From Aliiroseovarius sp. PrR006 (GTDB lineage: Bacteria > Pseudomonadota > Alphaproteobacteria > Rhodobacterales > Rhodobacteraceae): a stretch of DNA of 64,000 nucleotides. The notes under the pieces are model-generated. The model saw only the letters and a program-made list of their open reading frames with translations. It ran no database searches and was not told the origin of the DNA. How positions within the stretch are numbered: position 1 is the stretch's first letter; the number at the start of each line of letters is the position of its first letter. This document shows, piece after piece, positions 27,404 through 35,141 of the stretch. Made by a program: the position numbers and the translations under genes. The stretch spans positions 248,001-312,000 of the forward strand of contig NZ_JAAGOY010000004.1 in the NCBI RefSeq assembly GCF_010500215.1. The letters run 5' to 3'.

Positions 27404-28537
27404 TCAGTCCTTTCGAGGGGGCAGGCGGTCCTGCACAAGTTGGGTCCAGAACGCGGCCCCGATGGGCAACAGCGCGTCGTTGAAGTCATAGTCCGAGGCA
27501 TGCAGGGGTTGGCCATGCGCACCTTCAGTGCCGTTGCCTAGAAGCAGGAAGCAGCCCGGAACAGCCGCTGCGAAATGGGCGAAATCTTCCGAGAAGCTCA
27601 TTGGTTGACGGTCAGGGATGACGTCGCACCCGGCGGCTTTGGCCGCGCGACACACGGCCTCTGTCGGGCCGTCGGCATTGATGGTTTCGATGAACTCGGT
27701 CTGGAACTGGACTGTCGCCGTCACCCCATGTGCAGCCGCCACACCATCAGTGATCTGGCGCATGAAGCGCTCGACGGCCAGACGATCCGCGGGCGCGCGG
27801 GCGCGGACATCGCCTTTCAACACCGCCTGACCCGGCAATACATTACGCTGCCCGTCAGTCACGAATTCCGTTACCGAGACCACGACGCCCGCCCCCGGTG
27901 CCAGCTTGCGCGCCACGATGGTTTGCAGGGCCGTGACCAGTTCGGCCCCGACTGTGATCGCATCCACACCGACCTGAGGCATCGAGGCATGGCCGCCCTG
28001 ACCGTGGATGGTGATCTCGAACAAGCTTTCGCTGCTACAGATCAAACCGGGCCGGGTCGAGATCTGACCCACCGGCGCACCGGGCAGGTTGTGAATGGCA
28101 AAGACCTCATCCACCGGGAACTGCTTCAGAACACCCTCGTCAATCATCGCCTGCGCACCCAGCCCGTGTTCCTCGTTCGGTTGGAACAGGAAGACGACGG
28201 TGCCGTCGAACTCGGCATCTTTCGTCAGCCGCTCAGCCGCCCCCAACAGCATGGTCATGTGCCCGTCATGTCCGCAGGCATGCATTACGCCAGCCGTCTC
28301 GGACGGGTAGTCATGAGTGCTGGTTTCCAAGATCGGAAGCGCATCCATATCGGCGCGTAGCCCGATGGCGCGGTTGCCCGTGCCCTTGCGCAAGACACCG
28401 ACAACACCAACACCTTCATGCACCTCGATCCCGAGGCTGCGCAGATGCTCTGCCACCCGCGCCTTGGTGTGTTCTTCCTGAAAGCCCAATTCCGGTCGGC
28501 GGTGAAACTGTCGCCGCATCTGGGTCAAATGATCCAC
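27404..28537 (-). CDS. M20 family amidohydrolase (N-acyl amino acid deacylase-like)
   Basis: The frame is open to 28630, but the GTG at 28537 is preceded by a perfect GGGAGGAT ribosome site and starts just before the conserved RRQFHRRPELGFQEEHT. It gives 377 residues and a 122-base regulatory gap to the divergent regulator. M20 metal ligands appear in ACGHDGHMTM and QPNEEHGLGAQAM; the dimerisation lid follows in the middle. The family hydrolyses N-acetyl or N-acyl amino acids and aminobenzoyl compounds. Being first in the operon with a diaminopropionate ammonia-lyase, it probably removes an acyl group from the diamino acid before the lyase step. Confidence 0.85.
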   Translation of the reverse strand: MDHLTQMRRQFHRRPELGFQEEHTKARVAEHLRSLGIEVHEGVGVVGVLRKGTGNRAIGLRADMDALPILETSTHDYPSETAGVMHACGHDGHMTMLLGAAERLTKDAEFDGTVVFLFQPNEEHGLGAQAMIDEGVLKQFPVDEVFAIHNLPGAPVGQISTRPGLICSSESLFEITIHGQGGHASMPQVGVDAITVGAELVTALQTIVARKLAPGAGVVVSVTEFVTDGQRNVLPGQAVLKGDVRARAPADRLAVERFMRQITDGVAAAHGVTATVQFQTEFIETINADGPTEAVCRAAKAAGCDVIPDRQPMSFSEDFAHFAAAVPGCFLLLGNGTEGAHGQPLHASDYDFNDALLPIGAAFWTQLVQDRLPPRKD

Positions 28538-28613
28538 GCAATCCTCCCATTTGTCTTGAGGGTATCCTAGCGGGTCTGGAAGGGCTGTATACGTCTTAGT
28601 TTTTCGAAAGCTG

Positions 28614-28657
28614 TCTGAAATTGATTGCATAAAACGCCAATTACGATGATTTTCAGA
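28614..28657. promoter_or_regulatory. Inverted repeat in the divergent control region of the M20 cluster and AsnC regulator
   Basis: A perfect seven-base inverted repeat, TCTGAAA (28614-28620) and TTTCAGA (28651-28657), flanks the gap and ends just before the regulator start codon. The left arm is about 77 bases upstream of the M20 GTG. Lrp/AsnC proteins bind spaced, imperfect A/T-rich palindromes, so this is a plausible operator, but it is short and could be chance. Confidence 0.35.
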
Positions 28658-28659
28658 TC

Positions 28660-29109
28660 ATGGATGACAAGGACCTTCATATTCTGCGGCTGGTGCAAGA
28701 GAATGCTCGCCTGACCGCCGAAACCCTCAGCGAACGCGTCGGCCTGTCCCCAGCTGCCGTCCAGAAGCGTTTGAAAAAGCTGAAAGAAACCGGTGTGATC
28801 GAGCGCGAAATCGCTGTGCTTTCGCCAAAAAAACTTGATCGGGATCTGACCGTAATCGTCGAGGTCATACTAGAACGCGAGAATCGCCAGCAGCTTGAGG
28901 AATTCAAGAAGAGGATGCGCACCGCACCGTCGGTGCAGCAATGCTATTACACCACGGGCGAGGCGGATTTCCTGCTGATCCTGTCGGTGCGCGATATCAA
29001 GGAATACGAGGCCTTTACCCAAGAGCATTTCTTTGACGCGTCCAATATCAGCCGGTTCAAAACCTCAATTGTCATGGACCGGGTGAAAACATCTTTGGAT
29101 GTGCTTTAG
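28660..29109 (+). CDS. Lrp/AsnC family transcriptional regulator
   Basis: The 149-residue protein has the Lrp/AsnC layout: N-terminal winged helix-turn-helix (ENARLTAETLSERVGLSPAA, then VQKRLKKLKETGVIEREIAV) and a C-terminal RAM effector domain (VIVEVILERENRQQLEEFK, ending YYTTGEADFLLILSVRD). These regulators sense amino acids. It diverges from the M20-DpaL-M24-racemase operon across a 122-base gap, so local control of that operon, with the diamino acid or a relative as ligand, is the likeliest role. Ectoine-degradation clusters also carry a dedicated AsnC-type regulator. The stop is followed at 29194 by a terminator hairpin belonging mainly to the tRNA on the other strand. Confidence 0.9.
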   Translation: MDDKDLHILRLVQENARLTAETLSERVGLSPAAVQKRLKKLKETGVIEREIAVLSPKKLDRDLTVIVEVILERENRQQLEEFKKRMRTAPSVQQCYYTTGEADFLLILSVRDIKEYEAFTQEHFFDASNISRFKTSIVMDRVKTSLDVL

Positions 29110-29193
29110 AGGATACGGGCACATAATTCCCGCAATAACGGGGGACCGATCAACTTCCCGGTATAAGCTCTTATTTCTTACTGTCCTAGAAAC

Positions 29194-29227
29194 CAAAAAA
29201 GCCCTTAAGGCTTTGACCTTAAGGGCT
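29194..29227 (-). terminator. Terminator of tRNA-Asn, able to work in both directions
   Basis: AGCCCTTAAGG and CCTTAAGGGCT form a perfect 11-pair stem with a six-base loop. On the minus strand it is followed by six T, directly after tRNA-Asn. On the plus strand a short TTTC follows, so it may also end the AsnC regulator transcript. Confidence 0.9.
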
Positions 29228-29232
29228 TTCTA

Positions 29233-29307
29233 TGGCTCCGGCGGTAGGGATCGAACCTACGACCAATTGATTAACAGTCAACTGCTCTACCGCTGAGCTA
29301 CGCCGGA
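29233..29307 (-). tRNA. tRNA-Asn (anticodon GTT)
   Basis: The 75-base minus-strand gene starts TCCGGCG and ends CGCCGGA-G-CCA, giving a perfect seven-pair acceptor stem with encoded CCA. The D-arm TAGCTCAGCGGTAGAGCA, anticodon loop CTGTTAA with GTT, and T-arm GTAGGTTCGATCCCTAC are all canonical. A good promoter lies just upstream and an intrinsic terminator just downstream, so it is an independent transcription unit. Confidence 0.97.
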
Positions 29308-29317
29308 ACATGGGGGG

Positions 29318-29346
29318 CTTATAGCCAGCGCGATTCAGGGCCGCAA
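29318..29346 (-). promoter_or_regulatory. Sigma-70-type promoter of tRNA-Asn
   Basis: On the minus strand TTGCGG (29346-29341), a 17-base spacer and TATAAG (29323-29318) lie about ten bases before the tRNA 5' end. Spacing and both hexamers are close to consensus. Confidence 0.75.
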
Positions 29347-29355
29347 GAGGCGAAA

Positions 29356-30282
29356 TTACTTTTTTTCGCCCTTCATTCGAAAAATTGCGTTGGCCTCTAA
29401 TTGGGGGGTGGCGGTGACGATTTCGCGGGTGGCCAGATCGATCAAGTGGGCAAAGACATTACGCTCGGCGGCGGGGATCAGGGCGTTGGGTGTTTCGGTA
29501 TAGATTTCGCGGGTCAGGGCGGGGACGGTGGCGTCTTTCAGGCGGGTCAGGGTGGCCATAATCTCGGCCTCGCGGGTCAGGCGGTGGTTGATCAACCAGT
29601 TTAGACGCTCGGCGGGGGTGTCGATTCTGTCGCCATGTGCGGGATAGTAAACGCGGTCCTGGCGGGCGGCGAGCTTGCGGCAGGAGGCCATGAACGCGGT
29701 CAGGTCGCCATCGGGGGGGGAGACCAGTGAGCTGGCCCAAGCCATGATGTGATCCCCCGTGAAAACAACGTCTTGGGTTGCAAAGCTGATATGATTGGCA
29801 AAATGGCCGGGGGTCCAGATCGTTTCGACTTGCAGCCCGCCTGCCGAGAACACCTCGCCATCCGACAGGGCTATGTCACAGGTAAAGCTGGCATCCACAC
29901 CTTCGCCTCCGGACGACAATCCACGGGCCACAAGGTCGTGCATGACCGCGCTTCGGCCAGCCATGGCGTCGCCGAATGCAATGACTGGGGCACCGGTGGC
30001 ATCAGACAGGGGCCGGGCGAGCGGAGAGTGGTCCAGATGGGCATGGGTCACAAGGATCTGCGCGATCCGTTCGCCGGGCTTTAAGCCATCCAGAATGGCC
30101 TGCATATGTGTGGCGTCCGCGGGGCCCGGATCGATCAACGCAACGTCGCCTTCGCCCAGAACAAAAGTGTTGGTGCCCCAATATGTCATGGGCGATGGAT
30201 TGGGCGCGATGATCCGGCGGATACCGGGCTCCATCTGCTGCATGATACCTGCGGCTGGGCGCGTTTCGGGATCGGATACCAT
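29356..30282 (-). CDS. Metallo-beta-lactamase fold hydrolase
   Basis: The 308-residue protein has the MBL zinc site THAHLDHSPLARPL (H-x-H-x-D-H), a later GHFANHISF with the third histidine, FTGDHIMAWASSLVSPPDG with the bridging aspartate, and YPAHGDRI with the last histidine. A C-terminal winged-helix-like segment of about 60 residues follows, as in the LACTB2/RNase-type subgroup (INHRLTREAEIMATLTRL). The ATG at 30282 is favoured by AAAGGA at six bases; an upstream frame to 30324 lacks this. LACTB2 is an endoribonuclease and other relatives act on thioesters, so the substrate stays open. The gene ends 48 bases before tRNA-Asn on the same strand. Confidence 0.82.
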   Translation of the reverse strand: MVSDPETRPAAGIMQQMEPGIRRIIAPNPSPMTYWGTNTFVLGEGDVALIDPGPADATHMQAILDGLKPGERIAQILVTHAHLDHSPLARPLSDATGAPVIAFGDAMAGRSAVMHDLVARGLSSGGEGVDASFTCDIALSDGEVFSAGGLQVETIWTPGHFANHISFATQDVVFTGDHIMAWASSLVSPPDGDLTAFMASCRKLAARQDRVYYPAHGDRIDTPAERLNWLINHRLTREAEIMATLTRLKDATVPALTREIYTETPNALIPAAERNVFAHLIDLATREIVTATPQLEANAIFRMKGEKK

Positions 30283-30366
30283 CAGCTGTCCTTTCTCTGT
30301 GTTTTCACCTTCCTGACGTTGCACCCTTCGCTTGGCAAGCGCGTCGCCGCGTCATAGGGTCGGGCC

Positions 30367-31719
30367 ATGTCGCAGACGAACCGCACCCAAGGCGCCAATT
30401 GGCGTGATTTCGCATGGCTGAAGCAGTTCATGCCACGCGGGCTGTATGGGCGGGCAGCGTTGATTCTGATCGTGCCGATCGTCGCGCTGCAATTGGTGGT
30501 GTCGGTCGTGTTCATTCAGCGTCATTTTAATCGGATTACCGTCCAGATGACCGAGGCAGTGGTGGCCGAGGTGTCGTTGATTGTCAGTCAGGTCAACGCG
30601 TCCGAAACCGTTGATCAGGCGCTTTCAGAAGCCAATAAAATAGCCGGACCGCTGAATACACGGGTCGCGCTGCCTGCCGATCCCATAGATACACAGCGGC
30701 GGTTTTCCGATTTTACCGGGTTGCGGGTTGAACGCACGTTGGAACAAGGATTGCTGGGTCTGGTCGGAGTGGACCTGATCAGCGACCGTTCGGTGGTGAC
30801 ACTGGCGACTGACACGAATTTTGGCATTTTGCGAGTTGTGCTGGACCGGGACCGTGTCTCGGCGACGAACCCGCATCAATTGCTGGTGTTGATGGTGGTC
30901 ACCGGGTTCCTGATGACCCTGATCGCTTACACGTTTTTGCGAAATCAGCTGCGACCGATCCGCCGTTTGGCGCGCGCGGCTGAAGCCTTCGGGAAAGGGC
31001 AGGTGCTGCCCTACCGTTTGGCAGGCGCAACCGAGGTGCGTGCGGCGGGTAAAGCCTTTTTGGATATGCGATCCCGCATTGATCGCCAGATTGAACAGCG
31101 CACCCTGATGTTGTCCGGGGTGAGCCATGATTTGCGAACGCCTCTGACGCGGTTACGCCTTGGGCTCTCGATGCTCGAGGACGAGGCGCGCGAGGATCTT
31201 GAGCGGGATGTGGATGACATGGAGCGTCTGGTCGATGGTTTTCTGGGATTCGCGCGGGCGGATGCGCTTGAGGATGCGCCCGAGCAGGTGGACCCTGTCG
31301 AACTGATACATCACCTGGCAGAGAATGCGCAGCGTGCGGGGATGGATGTCACGCTGGGCGAGGTGGCAGATCCCGGCGAGCGCCCGCTCAGGCGCGCCTC
31401 GCTGGAGCGGGCGTTGGACAATTTGCTGGGAAATGCCACACGCTATGGAATGCGCGCGCGCCTGTCTTTGCTGCAGGGCCGGGGGGATTTGCGGTTTGTT
31501 GTCGAAGATGATGGGCCGGGTATTGCGGTTGAAGACCGCGAAGAGGCGTTGAAACCCTTCGCGCGTCTGGACAAATCCCGCAATCAGAACAAGGGATCCG
31601 GCGTGGGCTTGGGGCTGTCCATCGCCAGCGACATTGCGCGCGGACATGGCGGGCATTTGCGCTTGGGCGAAAGTGCTGATCTGGGTGGTTTGAAGGTCGA
31701 ACTGGTTTTGCCGCTTTAA
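30367..31719 (+). CDS. Sensor histidine kinase, EnvZ-like, without adjacent response regulator
   Basis: The 450-residue protein has a membrane helix near residues 30-50, a periplasmic domain of about 120 residues, a second helix near 175-195 (LLVLMVVTGFLMTLIAYTFL), then HAMP (RPIRRLARAAEAFGKG), the phosphoacceptor box LSGVSHDLRTPLTRLRLGL with histidine near residue 254, and an ATPase domain with N box LDNLLGNATRYG, G1 VEDDGPGI and GSGVGLGLSIASDI. This layout fits EnvZ-type kinases sensing envelope conditions. The flanking genes are a divergent MBL hydrolase and a class II aldolase, neither a response regulator, so the partner is encoded elsewhere or outside the window. Confidence 0.9.
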   Translation: MSQTNRTQGANWRDFAWLKQFMPRGLYGRAALILIVPIVALQLVVSVVFIQRHFNRITVQMTEAVVAEVSLIVSQVNASETVDQALSEANKIAGPLNTRVALPADPIDTQRRFSDFTGLRVERTLEQGLLGLVGVDLISDRSVVTLATDTNFGILRVVLDRDRVSATNPHQLLVLMVVTGFLMTLIAYTFLRNQLRPIRRLARAAEAFGKGQVLPYRLAGATEVRAAGKAFLDMRSRIDRQIEQRTLMLSGVSHDLRTPLTRLRLGLSMLEDEAREDLERDVDDMERLVDGFLGFARADALEDAPEQVDPVELIHHLAENAQRAGMDVTLGEVADPGERPLRRASLERALDNLLGNATRYGMRARLSLLQGRGDLRFVVEDDGPGIAVEDREEALKPFARLDKSRNQNKGSGVGLGLSIASDIARGHGGHLRLGESADLGGLKVELVLPL

Positions 31720-31788
31720 GCTGGTCGCAAATAGGCTCGACACGGCGCGAATTGACCTGTCTTCTGGACCAAATCGAAAGGAGCCCCC

Positions 31789-32538
31789 ATGACCGCCACT
31801 ACTCCCAATATTTCGCACTGGAATGAACGTGTTGATATGGCGGCGGCGTTTCGCTGGACCGCACGCCTGAATATGCACGAGGGCGTGGCGAACCATTTCA
31901 GCCTTGCGGTGAACGACAGCGGTACGAAGTTTCTGATGAACCCGAACCAGATGCATTTCGCGCGGATCCGGGCTTCGGACCTGCTCGAGATCGACGCGGA
32001 TGATCCCAGCACGATGGACCGCCCGGATGCGCCGGACCCGACCGCGTGGGGTCTGCATGGCGGCGTCCATCGCCACTGCCCACACGCGCGTTGCGTGATG
32101 CATGTGCACTCGATCCACGCGACGGTTCTGGCGTCCTTGGCCGACAGCAACCTGCCGCCCATCGATCAGAACTGCGCGACCTTCTACAACCGCTATGTGA
32201 TTGACGACGGCTATGGCGGACTTGCGTTCGAGGACGAGGGCGCGCGCTGTGCCGCGCTTCTGACCGACCCCAAGGTGAAGGTCATGATCATGGGTAATCA
32301 CGGCGTTCTGGTGATCGGAGACAGCGTCGCGGACACGTTCAACCGGCTCTACTATTTCGAGCGTGCCGCCGAGACCTATATCCGCGCCCTGCAAACCGGC
32401 CAGCCCTTGCGGGTGCTGTCAGACGAGATCGCGGAAAAGACAGCGCAGGAACTTGAGACTTACCCCGAACAGGGGGATCGCCATATGGCCGAACTGAAGG
32501 CCATCTTGGATGACGAGGGCTGTAGCTATGCGTCGTGA
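31789..32538 (+). CDS. Class II aldolase/adducin domain protein
   Basis: The 249 residues form one class II aldolase/adducin domain. The zinc-site histidines are present in VMHVHSIHATV, with the third in GNHGVLVIGDS; ANHFSLAV and MNPNQMHFARI are the N-terminal conserved blocks. Members include L-fuculose-phosphate aldolase, ribulose-phosphate 4-epimerase and methylthioribulose-phosphate dehydratase, but many marine relatives, often near catabolic genes, are uncharacterised. The N-terminal helix HWNERVDMAAAFRWTARLNM is typical of this last group. It stands alone with AAAGGAG before the ATG. No pathway neighbours help to choose a substrate. Confidence 0.85.
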   Translation: MTATTPNISHWNERVDMAAAFRWTARLNMHEGVANHFSLAVNDSGTKFLMNPNQMHFARIRASDLLEIDADDPSTMDRPDAPDPTAWGLHGGVHRHCPHARCVMHVHSIHATVLASLADSNLPPIDQNCATFYNRYVIDDGYGGLAFEDEGARCAALLTDPKVKVMIMGNHGVLVIGDSVADTFNRLYYFERAAETYIRALQTGQPLRVLSDEIAEKTAQELETYPEQGDRHMAELKAILDDEGCSYAS

Positions 32539-32679
32539 GCGAGGCTGCATCGGCTATGTACGCTGTCAAAGGAGGTCAACGGGGAGTTGGCACGCGTAAG
32601 ATCATCGCGGGCGAAACCACCCTCGAATTGCTACATCTGAAGCGCTACGAAACGCAACGAATACGGCCGCGGCGCTAAG

Positions 32680-33303
32680 TTATTCGGTCGCCGCTTTCTG
32701 AAGGACCAAAAAGGTCATCATCCCCAGAGGCGGGAGAGACCTTTGTTCTTCGAGTGTCAGGGTTTCTTCGTGCAACACTGTCTCGATCTCGAAGTCCGAG
32801 TGCCAGCCGATGGTGTTTGCGAATGGCGCAATGAGTCGTTCCAGTGACGCTATGGCCCCTTTGCTTCGTTGAAAATGATTGGTTATCACGATTTTGCCGC
32901 CCGGTTTGCATACGCGCGCGATCTCGGCCATTACCTTTTCCGGCTCTGGTACGACAGACAATACATGCATCGCTGCAATCGTATCAAAGTGGTTGTCCGG
33001 AAAATCGAGCTCGCGTGCATCCATCTGACGCAACTCTTTAACTTGGCCGAGCCCCAAGGCCTGCACCTTGTCGCGGGCTTTTTGAAGCATCTCTTCGCTG
33101 AAATCGATCCCGGTCACCTTCATCGCGGGGCTGTAGTGCGCAAGCGATAGGCCGGTGCCCACACCCACTTCAAGGATGTTTCCGCCCCGGTTGTTGATGT
33201 AGTCCACCGCGCGCCTTCTACCAGCGTTGGTGATGGCTCCGAATGTCTTGTCATAAACGGGGGCCCAGCGGGCATAGGATGCTTGAACAGCTTTGATGTC
33301 CAT
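32680..33303 (-). CDS. pmtA: Phosphatidylethanolamine N-methyltransferase PmtA
   Basis: PmtA methylates phosphatidylethanolamine three times with S-adenosylmethionine to give phosphatidylcholine. The 207 residues match the Rhodobacter-type soluble enzyme (about 203 residues): YARWAPVYDKTFG at the start, SAM loop ILEVGVGTGLSLAHY, acidic strand VTGIDFSEEMLQKA, and VCKPGGKIVITNHFQ. It is the third gene of psd-pssA-pmtA, starting 9 bases after pssA stops. The context is decisive: the two genes before it make the substrate. Distant relatives are ubiquinone methyltransferases, but those have a different middle section. Base composition here is AT-richer than in flanking genes. Confidence 0.9.
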   Translation of the reverse strand: MDIKAVQASYARWAPVYDKTFGAITNAGRRRAVDYINNRGGNILEVGVGTGLSLAHYSPAMKVTGIDFSEEMLQKARDKVQALGLGQVKELRQMDARELDFPDNHFDTIAAMHVLSVVPEPEKVMAEIARVCKPGGKIVITNHFQRSKGAIASLERLIAPFANTIGWHSDFEIETVLHEETLTLEEQRSLPPLGMMTFLVLQKAATE

Positions 33304-33312
33304 GTCAGATCC

Positions 33313-34062
33313 TTATCGATTTGGCAGAAAATCTTTTTCAAGCCACGCCCATATGACCATCGCAACATAACCGAGGCACAGCACGATCAGTGTGACCCAA
33401 GCGAAGGTCAGAAGCGCTGCCCCTGCAATGGCGACTCCGACCAGAAAGTATTTCACATTCCCTCGTGAAATCTTGGTGGTTTTGAATGACCAAGTTGGAA
33501 TACGGCTGATGAGAAGAAGGCCAATGAAGGCCATGTAGATGCAGATCGCAATGGCGTTCGGCAAAGGCGCATCTGTAAACGCAAAAGACAGATACATTGG
33601 CAACATGACCAGCAACGCACCTGCCGGTGCTGGTACGCCTTGAAAATAAGAGCTCTCAAGTGTTGCGTCTTCGGATTTGCTGCCGACGTTAAAGCGGGCC
33701 AGCCGTATGACGCAACAAGCCGAGAATACCAGCACGAAAATCCAGCCTGCACTGGGAAATTCCTGCAATCCCCAGAAGTAGATTATGAGAGGCGGTGCTA
33801 CTCCGAAATTCAGGAAATCAGCAAGTGAATCAAGTTCCGCGCCCATTTTGCTGTCGGAACCAAGAAGCCGCGCAATCCGCCCGTCCAGCCCATCCAGAAT
33901 ACAGGCTGCCATCACAAGCTGCACTGCGAGGGTATAGTTGCCTTGAACGCCAAATTTGATGGATGTCAAACCGGCGCAGATCGCTGTTATGGTTAGTACA
34001 TTTGGTAACAGCTGAAGAAGCGAGAGCTCTTTTTCCTTTTTGTCGAGAGGGTCCGCCATCAA
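33313..34062 (-). CDS. pssA: CDP-diacylglycerol-serine O-phosphatidyltransferase PssA
   Basis: PssA joins CDP-diacylglycerol and serine to give phosphatidylserine in the inner membrane. The 249-residue protein contains the exact CDP-alcohol phosphotransferase signature DG-x2-AR-x8-G-x3-D-x3-D, seen as DGRIARLLGSDSKMGAELD followed by SLAD, near residue 70. Around it are about seven to eight membrane segments, starting LLPNVLTITAICAGLTSIKF. This is the membrane-bound (type II) enzyme. It starts 6 bases after psd and precedes pmtA. Hand counts give 30 GC of 60 bases at 33901-33960 and 29 of 60 at 34021-34080, clearly below the neighbourhood. Confidence 0.95.
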   Translation of the reverse strand: MMADPLDKKEKELSLLQLLPNVLTITAICAGLTSIKFGVQGNYTLAVQLVMAACILDGLDGRIARLLGSDSKMGAELDSLADFLNFGVAPPLIIYFWGLQEFPSAGWIFVLVFSACCVIRLARFNVGSKSEDATLESSYFQGVPAPAGALLVMLPMYLSFAFTDAPLPNAIAICIYMAFIGLLLISRIPTWSFKTTKISRGNVKYFLVGVAIAGAALLTFAWVTLIVLCLGYVAMVIWAWLEKDFLPNR

Positions 34063-34068
34063 TCTGAT

Positions 34069-34743
34069 TTACCGGTCATCCGACAAATTAAGTTCCGCCA
34101 GAACGGTTTCACCTGCGATCATCGTTTGCCCAACGCGGACCAGCGGCTCCACATCGTCTGGCAAATAAACATCAAGCCGTGACCCGAACCGGATTAACCC
34201 AAATCTCTCGGCGGTCTGCATCCTGTCTCCCGGCTTCACAAAGCAGACAATGCGCCGTGCCACGAGGCCGGCAATCTGTACCACCGCAAGATCCTGACCG
34301 TTTGCCATCCGGATGCGCAGGCTGTTTCGTTCATTGTCTGCGCTGGCTTTGTCCAGCGAAGCATTGAAGAACTTACCAGGGCGATAGGCGATTGCAGTAA
34401 TCTCACCTTCGATGGGCGTTCGATTTACATGGCAGTTAAATACACTCATGAACACGCTCACGCGGGTAAGCGGCGCATCTGGCATCCCAAGTTCCTGAGG
34501 TGGAACAGCTTGTTCGATCAGAGAGACAATGCCATCAGCTGGACTGACGATCAGGCCTTCTTTCTCCGGCGGTATGCGCTCGGGATCGCGAAAGAAGTAA
34601 TAGCACCAGATTGTAAGACCCACACCGATCCAACCCATCAGGTTAGAAATCAGGAACAGGACAACTGTGATGGCGGCAAAAATGGCGACAAACTTGAAGC
34701 CTTCAGGATGCATTGGTTTAATGAACGTATCACGCATTCGCAT
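34069..34743 (-). CDS. psd: Phosphatidylserine decarboxylase proenzyme
   Basis: Psd converts phosphatidylserine to phosphatidylethanolamine and cleaves itself to make a pyruvoyl group. The 224-residue form is the short type of many alphaproteobacteria. The self-cleavage site is the GS of [13 protein letters not shown], about 30 residues from the end. [17 protein letters not shown] contains the conserved catalytic histidine region. The N-terminus has a membrane segment, [23 protein letters not shown] 34743 is chosen; a TTG five codons earlier is possible. First gene of the psd-pssA-pmtA unit, with a promoter-like sequence just upstream. Confidence 0.94.
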   Translation of the reverse strand: MRMRDTFIKPMHPEGFKFVAIFAAITVVLFLISNLMGWIGVGLTIWCYYFFRDPERIPPEKEGLIVSPADGIVSLIEQAVPPQELGMPDAPLTRVSVFMSVFNCHVNRTPIEGEITAIAYRPGKFFNASLDKASADNERNSLRIRMANGQDLAVVQIAGLVARRIVCFVKPGDRMQTAERFGLIRFGSRLDVYLPDDVEPLVRVGQTMIAGETVLAELNLSDDR

Positions 34744-34776
34744 CGCAGTATTTCCCAAAGGACAATCGACGACACG

Positions 34777-34804
34777 TTCATAAACGGATTACACCTAAAG
34801 GCAA
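34777..34804 (-). promoter_or_regulatory. Probable promoter of the psd-pssA-pmtA operon
   Basis: On the minus strand TTGCCT (34804-34799), a 16-base spacer and TATGAA (34782-34777) lie about 34 bases before the psd ATG. Both hexamers resemble sigma-70 consensus. Confidence 0.55.
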
Positions 34805-34929
34805 GTGCGTGGAGTGGGTATTGTTCAGATACCGGTTGCTTGGGGCTCTAACCTGCCAACAGCAGCTATGTGCGGCCGATGTGGCATCAGCAAATCCCTA
34901 GGAGTTTTCAAAACAAAATATTGGGAAAC

Positions 34930-35006
34930 TGGTAGGCCCGGCAGGACTTGAACCCGCAACCAAAGCGTTATGAGCGCTCTGCTCTAACCAATTGAGCTAC
35001 AGGCCC
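34930..35006 (-). tRNA. tRNA with CAT anticodon, probably tRNA-Ile2 (lysidine type)
   Basis: The 77-base minus-strand gene starts GGGCCTG and ends with CGGGCCT-A-CCA, a full acceptor stem with one G-T pair. The D-arm is TAGCTCAATTGGTTAGAGCA, the anticodon loop CTCATAA and the T-arm GCGGGTTCAAGTCCTGC. A CAT anticodon may mean elongator Met, initiator Met or Ile2, whose C is changed to lysidine. It lacks the initiator acceptor mismatch, and the anticodon stem AGCGC/GCGCT resembles alphaproteobacterial Ile2 more than elongator Met as I remember them. Confidence 0.9.
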
Positions 35007-35028
35007 ACTGTTACTCTTGGTGGCGCCA

Positions 35029-35056
35029 TTGCTAGCAAACTGGTCGGTGGGGTCAA
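35029..35056 (-). promoter_or_regulatory. Promoter-like sequence for the CAT-anticodon tRNA
   Basis: On the minus strand TTGACC (35056-35051), a 16-base spacer and TAGCAA (35034-35029) precede the tRNA by about 22 bases. The -35 is near perfect; the -10 is weaker. Confidence 0.5.
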
Positions 35057-35141
35057 GCAAGCCGTAGACTCTTTCTGCCCCTTACGCTATCGCAGGCGCA
35101 GAAAATTTGCCGCGCGACCACAGCCACCATGGGGGACAGAC

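Noticed and set aside
31153-32394. Minus-strand frame of 413 residues opposite the histidine kinase end and class II aldolase
   Set aside because: Spans two real plus-strand genes; composition is shadow-like.
32535-32678. Possible 47-codon frame beginning at a GTG overlapping the class II aldolase stop
   Set aside because: No ribosome site fits, composition looks like random high-GC sequence, and there is no recognisable domain; kept only as a note.
34992-35141. N-terminal extension of purM through the tRNA promoter
   Set aside because: It overlaps the tRNA 5' end and its promoter, and the conserved PurM start is at 35142.
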